A stretch of DNA of 5,932 nucleotides from Arenicella sp. (GCA_016763815.1 JAESTB010000075.1:1-5932); one strand, 5' to 3'; positions 1-5,932 are shown, numbered from the stretch's first letter. The notes: generated by a model from the letters alone, not told the origin. Program-made: numbers and translations.

Positions 1-1499
1 CGCTGACCACCCGATAGACGCAAACCGCCCTCTCCCACCATGGTGTCTAGGCCTAGCGGCATCTCTTCCAAAAACTCGTCTACATGAGCCGCCTTAATCG
101 CCGCTTGCAAACGTTGCTCATCGTATTGGTCGAGCATGCCATACATTATATTTCGTCCAATGGTGTCATCAAACAGCGTAGTCTCTTGGCTCACTAAGGA
201 AAATTGCGAGCGTAAACCCTTGAGGCAAAGGTCGTTAACATTAATACCATCAATCGAAATCGAGCCTTTCTGCGGCTTATAAAAACGCAAGATGAGCGAT
301 GTGATTGTCGACTTACCACTACCTGAAGCGCCAACCATGGCGACACGATCACCCGGTTCAATCTCAAAATTAATATCTGACAAAATGGACAGCTCGTCGC
401 TGTCACGGTATTTAAACTCAACCTTATCGAATTTAATACCGCCTTTGGTTTCGACAAACACCTTGTCACCATCATCAACTTCGGGTTTTTCGTCGATCAC
501 TTGAAATACACTGTCTGCCGCTGCAATCCCTATCTGAATTTTCTCGTTGACCTTGGCTAAACGTTTTAACGGGCTCATCAGGGCGAGGCAAGCCATTATA
601 TAGGTGGAAAATTGAACCACCGATTCAGGGCCAGTGCGCAGGTAATTCAAGAAAATATACAAAATTAGCGCTATCGCAGGAGCTACCAACAACATGGTCA
701 GTGGCACAAGAGCGGCCGAAGTCTTCGCCCGCTTCAGGTTCTGTTGCAAATTAAAAGCATTCGCTTTGCTGAAGTTTTCAACTTCTTGCGCTTGGCCATT
801 GTAAACCTTGATGACCTTGTGACCGACGACAGCTTCTTTGACGATATCTCCGATGCCGCCCATAGAACCTTGAATTTTTTGACTTGTCTGACGAAAGCGT
901 CGATTGGTGTAGGCCGCCACCAGCACTACCATTGGTATCACCAAGATGAAGATCAGAGTAAGGCGCCACTCTGACCAAAACAAAAACGCGATCAAGCCTA
1001 ATGCTTTAAAAGACTCGCGAAACAAGATCGCCAAGGTATCAGTAATGGCCGTCGACGTTGCTTCGACGTCATAAATCAGCTTAGAGATGGTTTGCGCTGA
1101 CGAATGCGTATCAAAATAAGGTGACGGTAAAGAAATCATGTTGCCAAAGATATCTTGACGCAATTCGAAAATCACCAAGCGACCCGTTTTTGACATCGTA
1201 TAGTTGCCCAAGTACCCGGTAATCGCGCGCGCAGTAAGAATACCCATTAACAGCATTCCCGACCAACGAACATACCAATCATCGCCATTTAAGAAGCCAC
1301 TTTTCAGAATAGTATCTATCGACTTTATAAACGATGCCTCAATCATACCTGTCGCCATCAGGAAAAATATCGAGGCAAATAATAGCGTTTTATACCTAAG
1401 TAAATAGGACATTAAACGCAATAATGTCGCGCGCACCTCGATGTTTTCTTGGTGTCGCTTGCGCGGCTTCGCGCTAGTTATATCTTGGCTTTCTGGCAT
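1..1499 (-). CDS. msbA: Lipid A export ATP-binding/permease protein MsbA (3' end cut by window edge)
   Basis: MsbA is an inner-membrane homodimeric ABC exporter that flips lipid A-core from the cytoplasmic to the periplasmic leaflet using ATP. I translated 499 codons from the ATG at 1499. The N-terminal half is a six-helix transmembrane domain (hydrophobic stretches near residues 39-58, 78-98, 157-176, 180-200, 263-285 and 295-312). The nucleotide-binding domain starts near 354, with Walker A GASGSGKST at 390-398, Q-loop glutamine Q438 in VSQET, and signature LSGGQ at 495-499, where the window ends. Walker B, the H-loop and the C-terminus (roughly 85-100 residues) lie outside. The start is the first ATG after an in-frame stop, which is the exbD stop codon itself. 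No good Shine-Dalgarno precedes it, so translation may depend on coupling to exbD 57 bases upstream. Family assignment is firm. MsbA rather than another exporter rests on similarity and the comEC-exbBD context; lpxK expected next would confirm it. Confidence 0.93.
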   Translation of the reverse strand, partial: MPESQDITSAKPRKRHQENIEVRATLLRLMSYLLRYKTLLFASIFFLMATGMIEASFIKSIDTILKSGFLNGDDWYVRWSGMLLMGILTARAITGYLGNYTMSKTGRLVIFELRQDIFGNMISLPSPYFDTHSSAQTISKLIYDVEATSTAITDTLAILFRESFKALGLIAFLFWSEWRLTLIFILVIPMVVLVAAYTNRRFRQTSQKIQGSMGGIGDIVKEAVVGHKVIKVYNGQAQEVENFSKANAFNLQQNLKRAKTSAALVPLTMLLVAPAIALILYIFLNYLRTGPESVVQFSTYIMACLALMSPLKRLAKVNEKIQIGIAAADSVFQVIDEKPEVDDGDKVFVETKGGIKFDKVEFKYRDSDELSILSDINFEIEPGDRVAMVGASGSGKSTITSLILRFYKPQKGSISIDGINVNDLCLKGLRSQFSLVSQETTLFDDTIGRNIMYGMLDQYDEQRLQAAIKAAHVDEFLEEMPLGLDTMVGEGGLRLSGGQ

Positions 1500-1556
1500 G
1501 ATTTGCTGTGCGCTCGACGATTCTGAATGATTATCAGCATTAATGTAGCATTGAAA

Positions 1557-1990
1557 CTATTCGCTAAACTGCTTGGTGGCAAAGGTAACATTGGTCAAGC
1601 CTAATTCTTGAGCCACGTCCATTACCCGAATCACCGCTTCATGAGGGGCTTTTCGGTCGGCACGAATAATCAGCAACAACTGCTGCTGCGATTGATATTG
1701 CGCCAGCGCCCGCTTCAGCGTATCTCGATTCGAGTTAATCAGCGCTTTGGCAGCACCGTCGGAATCAGCAGCAATCGCATATTGCGACTCGGCACTTATT
1801 TGCACTTCGACGCTCAGCGGTTGTTGTGACGTCGCATCACCAGTCGATTCTGGCAGGTTTATTTTCAAAGACGTTTCTTTGGTGAAGGTCGTGGATATCA
1901 TAAAAAGATAAGCAACAAAAATACCACGTCTATGAGTGGCGTAAGCTTGATACTAGTCTCATCTTGTTCATCTGAATGGCCAAAGTTCAT
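1557..1990 (-). pseudogene. exbD: ExbD/TolR-family biopolymer transport protein, frameshifted as written
   Basis: ExbD is the single-pass partner of ExbB: a short cytoplasmic N-terminus, one helix carrying the proton-handling aspartate, and a periplasmic domain. Reading from ATG 1990 gives 30 residues beginning MNFGHSDEQDETSIKLTPLI, then DVVFLLLIFL and a UGA stop (1898-1900). The rest of the protein is in the next frame, 114 residues from ATG 1901 to the TAG at 1557-1559. Restoring one T in the run at 1902-1906 rebuilds the family motif LIDVVFLLLIFFMISTTF and a 144-residue protein of normal length. Asp21 matches the catalytic Asp of ExbD. The periplasmic domain (RADRKAPHEAVIRVMDVAQ) is intact and undecayed. 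The true start has a good Shine-Dalgarno (GAAGGG, 1996-2001) and lies one base after the exbB stop; ATG 1901 has none and would give a protein without a membrane anchor. A sequencing error or recent mutation is more likely than an old pseudogene. Confidence 0.9.
1898..1908 (-). other. Frameshift site in exbD: five-T run, overlapping TGA and ATG
   Basis: On the coding (minus) strand the bases read ATC TTT TTA TGA in the starting frame. The conserved downstream frame needs ATC TTT TTT ATG, so one T is missing from the run (1902-1906), or the ribosome must slip back one base. The stop UGA and the next in-frame AUG overlap as AUGA. A -1 slip would produce exactly the conserved residues Ile-Phe-Phe-Met. 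The local heptamer C UUU UUA is close to, but not, the classic slippery U UUU UUA, because the first base is C. I saw no strong stimulatory hairpin after it. Confidence 0.85.
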
Positions 1991-1991
1991 A

Positions 1992-2591
1992 TTAGCCCTT
2001 CTGCGTGTCGAGTAACGCCAGTGCATTTGCTTCCAACAATACTCCTAACTCGCTAATTCGGCCACGAAAATGGCGATAAAACATTAAACACGGTATGCCT
2101 ACCGACAAGCCTGCAGCGGTAGTAATCAATGCTTCTGAAATACCCCCAGACAGTACCGTTGGATCGCCAACGCCACTTGCCGTTATCGCTGTAAACACTT
2201 TAATCATGCCGATAACTGTGCCCAGCAAGCCTATCAGTGGAGTAACCGATGCGATGGTGCCCAGCGTATTCAAGTAACGACCAAGCCGATGCACAACTTG
2301 CTTACCAGCCTCTTCTAGACCTTCTCGCATAGCCTCAGGACCGTATTGTAGGTTGTCGAGACCTGCGGCAAACACCATGCCTAGTGGAGAATGATTGCGA
2401 ACAACATCAATTTTATCTGCGGTAACTTTACCCGATCTAGCCAACTCGACGATTTGCTTTCGAAGGTTTGCTGGAGCAACCTGTTTAGTTCGCAATGTCA
2501 GAATACGCTCAAAAATAATCGTTAGCGCAACCAAAGAACAAAGGAGGATAATCCACATGAGCGGTCCACCCGCTCGGAATAATTCAAACAT
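1992..2591 (-). CDS. exbB: ExbB/TolQ/MotA-family proton channel protein
   Basis: This is a 199-residue inner-membrane protein of the MotA/TolQ/ExbB family. Such proteins form a pentamer around an ExbD dimer and use proton flow to drive motion in the periplasm. Three hydrophobic segments are visible: about 10-28, 108-135 and 151-172. The hallmark motif TPLIGLLGTVIGM is at 117-129, and ISEALITTAAGLSVGIP at 151-167. Thr125, Glu153 and Thr158 line up with the channel residues Thr148, Glu176 and Thr181 of E. coli ExbB, with the same 28-residue spacing between the first two. The long cytoplasmic loop (29-107) is typical. The protein is shorter than E. coli ExbB (244) because it lacks the extended N-terminus, as in other comEC-linked copies. 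Start ATG 2591 has a Shine-Dalgarno AAAAGG (2598-2603). exbD follows after one base. No TonB or receptor gene is in view, so the client is unknown; it could be annotated as a TolQ-type protein instead. Confidence 0.93.
   Translation of the reverse strand: MFELFRAGGPLMWIILLCSLVALTIIFERILTLRTKQVAPANLRKQIVELARSGKVTADKIDVVRNHSPLGMVFAAGLDNLQYGPEAMREGLEEAGKQVVHRLGRYLNTLGTIASVTPLIGLLGTVIGMIKVFTAITASGVGDPTVLSGGISEALITTAAGLSVGIPCLMFYRHFRGRISELGVLLEANALALLDTQKG
1996..2001 (-). promoter_or_regulatory. Ribosome binding site for exbD
   Basis: On the minus strand GAAGGG lies five bases before the ATG at 1990 and within the last codons of exbB. It decides the exbD start: this ATG has a ribosome site, and the internal ATG at 1901 has only a T-rich stretch before it. 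The one-base gap between the exbB stop and this ATG indicates translational coupling, which usually keeps channel subunits in proportion. Confidence 0.75.
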
Positions 2592-2727
2592 TAATTACCT
2601 TTTAACTCATCGTGGAGTTGTGTTTACATTACATTAGCGGTTGTCTAAACCGACTTGATGGCTCCCGATACCTGACTAACATCGTCTACACCGAGGGATT
2701 TTATTCTAAAAATGAAATTCTACCAAA
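2592..2727 (-). other. comEC-exbB intergenic gap (136 bases)
   Basis: This gap between two co-directional genes contains no ORF I can support. It holds the exbB ribosome site next to the start and one short perfect inverted repeat, CGGTT-gtcta-AACCG (2638-2652), a 5-bp stem with a 5-base loop. No T-run follows the hairpin on either strand, so it does not look like an intrinsic terminator. TAGACA on the minus strand inside this repeat resembles a -35 box, but no good -10 lies at the right distance. Read-through from comEC and a separate exbB promoter are both still possible. Confidence 0.5.
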
Positions 2728-5166
2728 CTATGCACTTCTATTGGGCATTTTTTGATAATGCCAAAATCGTCGATAGCGCTGACGATAGAGCATTTTTGTC
2801 CAACCATGTGAATTAATTTTCAGCAATACAGAGCCGTACTTAATAGTTGAGAGCAGATCGATACCTCTTGAATGGTAGCGCTCGACCACCTCTGGGTGAG
2901 GATGCCCATAATGATTCTTGTAACCCGCCGCTAGCATCGCCATGGTTGGCGCAACAACATCTAAAAATTGGGCCGTTGAAGAGGTTTTACTACCCTGATG
3001 TGGAACTAGCAATATATCGGCTTTAAGTAATTTACTTGATGTTTTTAATAAAAAACGCTCTACCTGCTTTTCGATATCCCCGGTCAGTAAAATCTTAGTG
3101 CCAAAATGCTGCAACATAATCACGCAAGAACGGTTATTACTGCCTTTGGGGGTATCAGCTTGCGGGCTAATGATCTGAAACAAGGTATGATCCTGCTGCC
3201 AAGATTGCCCTGCAACGCATTCAGTCGCGCCGGAGACCTTATCCAACCTGCTGCTAATAGTTTGACCAACTGCAAACGCTTCGCGGACTTTATTTAAGCC
3301 ACCAATATGATCGTTGTCAGCATGGCTAATCACCAAAGTATCGATATAATTAATACCACGTTGCCGTAAGAAAGGTAGTAATACAGCCTCCGCCGCGGTA
3401 AAGCCTGTGCCATACCTAGGGCCAGTATCATAGACCGTTACCGAATTAGCGGTTTCGACTACCATTGCCAAGCCCTGCCCCACATCAAGCAATGTCACCT
3501 GTAGCTCGTCATCAGCCAACGAGCTCGCGGTGTTTGCAAAAACAGACACAACCAGCAAAAGACCTGCGATGTAGCGCCCTCGGTTCGGTTTCAAAAAGCC
3601 AATCAGTAAAATAACAAACAGCCCCCATTGCCACCAAACCATCGGTGTCGAATATATCTTTGCAAAGTCAAATTGACTGGCAATCTGTAAACACTGAAAA
3701 GCAAAGTTGAACAGAGTATTTAACTGAATCAAGCACCAAGTTCCGAGGGCAGTGAAGCCTACGCTATAAAGCAATACCGAAAATAGTGTCGCCGGTATTA
3801 ATAGCGCGCAAAATAAAGGTACCGCAATTAGATTAACCAGCGGAGAAAGTAACGATACTTTACCAAAAAAAAGCACGCTAAACGGCAACATACCAAGCCA
3901 CAACAACGGCTGCAGTCTTAGCAGGCTAAGTTTTTTGACCGACTCGTCAGCATCCTTTTGATCATCGCCAGACGCACGTTTGTCGGACACCTGTGGGTCA
4001 GATACTAGTGCGATCACCGCGACAGCGCCACACGAGAGCCAAAAACCGACATCCAGAAGCGAAAAAGGATCAATTATCAACAACACTATAATGGCGATCA
4101 GCAATACTTTTATCAGCGTGGCCTCGCGCGCTAATAATTTACACAATACGTAAACAAGCAACATGATTAACGCCCTTTGGGTAGAGACTGAGAAACCAGC
4201 CAATGCGGCGTAAAATGTGGCCGCGCCAAGTGCCGGTATCAATGCAATTTGTTGCCTAGGGCAATATTCGAATATGCGCGCAATCGGCCACAGTAACCAT
4301 CTGAGTAAAAATGTGGCTCCGATAAATACAAGGCCTACATGTAAACCCGAAATTGCCATTAAGTGGCTTACCCCAGTGGTTTGAAATACCTGCTGCTGTT
4401 GATTGCTAAAGCCACTCTTAACGCCGATTGTTAACGCCGCTATAATATTGCTGCCGACCCCTTGACCGATAATGTCATCAAGCTCATCGAGAAAAGACTG
4501 TCGCCACAAGTCTATTGAATTTGATGCTGGCGAGGTGCGCGAATTGAGTCCTTTGAGGCGTATATAGCCCTTGGCAATTACCTTATGCCTAAAGAGATAC
4601 TTCTCATAATCAAAACTTCCCCAACTTGCATAGCCATGCGGCCGCTTCACTCTTAGCGTGAATTGCCAAATCTCGCCTGGCCGAATAGATAATGGACAGC
4701 GATAGCAACTAAGCTGTAATCGTTGACCGAGGAGGTTTGAAAGTGCGTTTTCAGAAACCGAACTCACTCTAAAGTTAAACTTGATATTGCCATCGGTTGA
4801 GATTGGCAAGCCCTCGACACGGCCGCTAGCGACAAAGTCGACGCGTTCATACGCATCTGGAAAACGAGTGTCTAAAAAAGACTGAAAGCTATAACAAGCC
4901 CAAGCAAAACCGAGCAATAGCGATGCCAACGGGCGTAGCACACGCCAACGGAGTGACAATAGCGCCAGACTGGTAGCAATCAGCAATAACCATTGCACTG
5001 ACGGCAACTCACCTAGGCCCAGCGTTACGCAGACTCCGAGAAAGAAAAGTGCCAAGCAGAAAGTGGAAGAATCACATAGTAGTGACCACCGTTGATGCGA
5101 AGTAAATCGCGCACTGCTAAATGATGCTTTAAATAACGATTTAAGTAATGACCCTGAGTGCAGCAC
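2728..5166 (-). CDS. comEC: DNA internalization-related competence protein ComEC/Rec2
   Basis: ComEC forms the inner-membrane channel that takes up single-stranded DNA during natural transformation. The 812-residue product has the full family layout. It starts with an N-terminal membrane pair (about 35-95), then an OB-fold-like DUF4131 region (about 105-205). The polytopic Competence domain (about 235-525) follows, with the HVGL signature in MAISGLHVGL (270-279) and GFSVSTQRALIM (324-335). It ends with a metallo-beta-lactamase-like domain (about 553-790): DVGQG 561-565, HADNDHIGG 615-623, LLTGDIE 693-699, PHQGSKTSS 722-730, GHPHPEV 754-760. HxDxDH instead of HxHxDH is normal for this family. 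A charged loop (about 389-412) interrupts the membrane part. The start is GTG with a strong Shine-Dalgarno, TAAGGAG (5172-5178), five bases away. No break is visible, so it looks functional. Whether the organism is competent cannot be told from one gene. Confidence 0.96.
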   Translation of the reverse strand: MLHSGSLLKSLFKASFSSARFTSHQRWSLLCDSSTFCLALFFLGVCVTLGLGELPSVQWLLLIATSLALLSLRWRVLRPLASLLLGFAWACYSFQSFLDTRFPDAYERVDFVASGRVEGLPISTDGNIKFNFRVSSVSENALSNLLGQRLQLSCYRCPLSIRPGEIWQFTLRVKRPHGYASWGSFDYEKYLFRHKVIAKGYIRLKGLNSRTSPASNSIDLWRQSFLDELDDIIGQGVGSNIIAALTIGVKSGFSNQQQQVFQTTGVSHLMAISGLHVGLVFIGATFLLRWLLWPIARIFEYCPRQQIALIPALGAATFYAALAGFSVSTQRALIMLLVYVLCKLLAREATLIKVLLIAIIVLLIIDPFSLLDVGFWLSCGAVAVIALVSDPQVSDKRASGDDQKDADESVKKLSLLRLQPLLWLGMLPFSVLFFGKVSLLSPLVNLIAVPLFCALLIPATLFSVLLYSVGFTALGTWCLIQLNTLFNFAFQCLQIASQFDFAKIYSTPMVWWQWGLFVILLIGFLKPNRGRYIAGLLLVVSVFANTASSLADDELQVTLLDVGQGLAMVVETANSVTVYDTGPRYGTGFTAAEAVLLPFLRQRGINYIDTLVISHADNDHIGGLNKVREAFAVGQTISSRLDKVSGATECVAGQSWQQDHTLFQIISPQADTPKGSNNRSCVIMLQHFGTKILLTGDIEKQVERFLLKTSSKLLKADILLVPHQGSKTSSTAQFLDVVAPTMAMLAAGYKNHYGHPHPEVVERYHSRGIDLLSTIKYGSVLLKINSHGWTKMLYRQRYRRFWHYQKMPNRSA

Positions 5167-5171
5167 AATAT

Positions 5172-5178
5172 CTCCTTA
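5172..5178 (-). promoter_or_regulatory. Ribosome binding site supporting the GTG start of comEC
   Basis: TAAGGAG on the minus strand is an almost ideal Shine-Dalgarno, five bases before the GTG at 5166. It fixes the comEC start on a non-ATG codon, followed by CTG CAC TCA. It is the strongest ribosome site in the window, so comEC is probably limited at the level of transcription rather than initiation. Confidence 0.8.
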
Positions 5179-5230
5179 TAATTGCTAACTCGACTTTACG
5201 TGACTATTTAGAAAACTATTCCGAAAACAC

Positions 5231-5236
5231 TTTATA
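5231..5236 (-). promoter_or_regulatory. Possible -10 box for comEC (weak)
   Basis: The minus strand reads TATAAA here, five of six matches to TATAAT, about 65 bases before the comEC start. No recognisable -35 lies 16-18 bases upstream, so it would need an activator or may not be a promoter. It sits inside the short palindrome CTTTATAAAG. I saw no better candidate for comEC on this strand. Confidence 0.25.
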
Positions 5237-5245
5237 AAGCGATGC

Positions 5246-5259
5246 CGAAATTTATTTCG
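5246..5259. repeat. 14-bp inverted repeat CGAAAT-tt-ATTTCG
   Basis: The two 6-base arms are perfectly complementary around a 2-base centre. It abuts the next dyad, sharing one base with it at 5259. Such tight symmetry suits a dimeric DNA-binding protein better than an RNA hairpin, because the loop would be too small. The binding protein is unknown. Confidence 0.5.
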
Positions 5260-5271
5260 AGCACTGTGCTC
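5259..5271. repeat. 13-bp inverted repeat GAGCAC-t-GTGCTC
   Basis: Perfect 6-base arms flank a single central base. It lies about 90 bases before the comEC start and is GC-richer than its surroundings, so it stands out from the AT-rich background. It is a candidate operator. It does not match the LexA or Fur consensus that I know. Confidence 0.5.
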
Positions 5272-5317
5272 AGGCTCTCCAGTTCGATTAACATCCTATT
5301 AATCAAATTTAATCATC

Positions 5318-5333
5318 GATAGTTTAAACTATC
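5318..5333. repeat. 16-bp perfect palindrome GATAGTTTAAACTATC, candidate operator
   Basis: The sequence is identical on both strands with no central spacer. It ends directly before the probable -35 element (5335-5340) of the plus-strand promoter, where an activator or repressor would act. It is about 150 bases upstream of comEC, so it could also affect that gene. I do not recognise the regulator. Confidence 0.6.
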
Positions 5334-5334
5334 A

Positions 5335-5364
5335 TAACACTCATCACGCCCAACAGCCTATAAT
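5335..5364 (+). promoter_or_regulatory. Sigma-70-type promoter for the DUF2062 gene
   Basis: A perfect -10 box TATAAT is at 5359-5364. ATAACA at 5335-5340 matches four of six -35 positions with an 18-base spacer. Transcription would begin near 5371, giving a leader of about 33 bases before the TTG start at 5404. The 16-bp palindrome lies directly upstream. The -10 match is seen directly; promoter activity is inferred. Confidence 0.6.
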
Positions 5365-5403
5365 AAACTGCCCAGAAAACGGAACGCCTAACGCCCGACG
5401 ACT

Positions 5404-5932
5404 TTGAAGTTATTTAAGAATCTACGTAAACATCTGCCGACTGTTAAAGAGATACAGCAATATCGTTACCTGCATATTTTTGGTGACAGTTTAAAGCAGC
5501 AAGAACTTTGGACATTTAACCGGCAGAGCACCGCTAAGGGCGTCGCTATAGGATTGTTCTGTGCGTTCTTGCCGATGCCATTTGAGATGGTTCCGGCGAT
5601 TTTTCTAGCGGCCTTGATGCGCGGCAACCTGCCCTTCGCGATCGCCGGCATTTGGATATCCAACCCGGTGACTTGGATTCCTCTTTACACTCCTTGTTAT
5701 TTACTCGGCGCTAGCATTCTGCAAATAGAACCAGTGGCACTCCACCAAATAACAATATTTCAACTGGGCTGGCATTATGTGGCACTTTGGATGGGTTGTT
5801 TAATTGTCGGCCTAACCCTAAGTGTCTCGGCGCACTTTATCATTAGCTTTATCTGGCGCTCTCAAGTTCGTCAACGTTGGAAGCGGCGCCAACATCTCCG
5901 CCTACAGCGTAAAGCCGCCAAAGCGGCTCAAA
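5404..5932 (+). CDS. DUF2062 family membrane protein (3' end cut by window edge)
   Basis: This is a small inner-membrane protein of unknown function in the DUF2062 family, often found beside comEC in gammaproteobacteria. I translated 176 codons from the TTG at 5404. The start reads MKLFKNLRKHLPTVKEIQQY. Family hallmarks follow: ELWTFNRQSTAKGVAIGLFC (34-53), FLPMPFEMVPAIFLAALMRG (55-74) and WISNPVTWIPLYTPCYLLGA (84-103). Hydrophobic segments lie near 45-71, 77-104 and 121-150. The C-terminal tail is strongly basic (WKRRQHLRLQRKAAKAAQ). TTG is the only usual start codon between the in-frame stop at 5389-5391 and the conserved core, and the N-terminal sequence belongs to the family, so this start is well supported. 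There is no clear Shine-Dalgarno; GGAA at 5381-5384 is too far away, so translation may be weak. The last few residues lie outside the window. It is divergent from comEC and has its own promoter. Confidence 0.88.
   Translation, partial: MKLFKNLRKHLPTVKEIQQYRYLHIFGDSLKQQELWTFNRQSTAKGVAIGLFCAFLPMPFEMVPAIFLAALMRGNLPFAIAGIWISNPVTWIPLYTPCYLLGASILQIEPVALHQITIFQLGWHYVALWMGCLIVGLTLSVSAHFIISFIWRSQVRQRWKRRQHLRLQRKAAKAAQ

Larger units (their letters stand above)
5167..5403. promoter_or_regulatory. Divergent regulatory region between comEC and the DUF2062 gene
   Basis: This AT-rich 237-base stretch is the only place where genes point away from each other, so promoters for both directions should lie here. 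From left to right it holds the comEC ribosome site, a CTTTATAAAG palindrome (5230-5239), a 14-bp dyad (5246-5259), a 13-bp dyad (5259-5271), GATTAA-type half-sites (5286-5314), a 16-bp perfect palindrome (5318-5333), and a plus-strand promoter with a consensus -10. I see no ORF or RNA gene in it. Confidence 0.7.

Noticed and set aside
194..504. Open frames on both strands over the msbA ATP-binding domain
   Set aside because: They lie in the wrong frame or strand of a clear msbA sequence and show no family features.
744..1407. Several 66-76 residue open frames within msbA
   Set aside because: All are shadows of the msbA transmembrane domain, without their own ribosome sites or recognisable motifs.
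1557..1901. A stand-alone 114-residue gene starting at 1901
   Set aside because: It begins in the middle of the ExbD membrane helix, has no ribosome site, and joins perfectly to the upstream start when one T is restored.
1902..1908. A proven programmed -1 frameshift signal
   Set aside because: The heptamer C UUU UUA is not a full slippery site and no stimulatory structure is evident; kept only as a hypothesis.
2638..2652. Intrinsic terminator between comEC and exbB
   Set aside because: The stem has only five pairs and no T-run follows on either strand.
3106..3297. 63-residue plus-strand open frame
   Set aside because: Antisense to the conserved metallo-beta-lactamase-like domain of ComEC.
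5259..5271. LexA (SOS) box
   Set aside because: The central ACTGTG superficially resembles half of CTGT-N8-ACAG, but the symmetric partner and spacing are absent.
5466..5663. 65-residue minus-strand open frame
   Set aside because: Antisense to the DUF2062 core motifs, with no support of its own.
1..5932. A wholly new defence, mobile or RNA-based system
   Set aside because: Every gene belongs to a familiar envelope or competence family in a common gene order, and no repeats or integration signs are present.

Overview
The window is a chromosomal segment from a gammaproteobacterium, probably marine or environmental, with an estimated mid-40s % G+C. The evidence is the gene order DUF2062 / comEC / exbB / exbD / msbA. 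This is a familiar cell-envelope neighbourhood in Pseudomonas-, Marinobacter- and Alteromonas-like genomes, where lpxK and kdsB often follow. I see no mobile elements, tRNAs, rRNAs or CRISPR arrays. Coding density is high and the longest non-coding stretch is about 237 bases.

Layout, left to right. Positions 1-1499 (minus strand) hold the first 499 codons of msbA, the lipid A-core flippase ABC transporter, cut by the window edge just after its LSGGQ signature. Positions 1557-1990 (minus) hold exbD, which as written has a one-base frameshift at a run of five T inside the transmembrane helix. Positions 1992-2591 (minus) hold exbB, an intact ExbB/TolQ/MotA-type proton-channel subunit. Positions 2728-5166 (minus) hold comEC, a full-length 812-residue DNA-uptake channel with a GTG start. 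Positions 5167-5403 are a divergent promoter region with a consensus -10 box and several perfect inverted repeats. Positions 5404-5932 (plus) hold the first 176 codons of a DUF2062 membrane protein that starts with TTG.

The four minus-strand genes face the same way with gaps of 136, 1 and 57 bases, so they could be one transcript running from comEC towards msbA; exbB and exbD are certainly coupled. ComEC moves single-stranded DNA across the inner membrane. ExbB/ExbD harvest the proton gradient to do mechanical work in the envelope. MsbA flips lipid A-core. The shared theme is inner-membrane transport and energisation. No TonB or TonB-dependent receptor is present, so the client of this ExbBD pair cannot be named.

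The strongest anomaly is the exbD frameshift. It is most simply a sequencing or assembly error or a fresh mutation, but it places a UUUUUA run directly before a UGA that overlaps a downstream AUG, so recoding deserves one check. The second is the cluster of dyads between comEC and the DUF2062 gene. I found no convincing wholly new system in this window.
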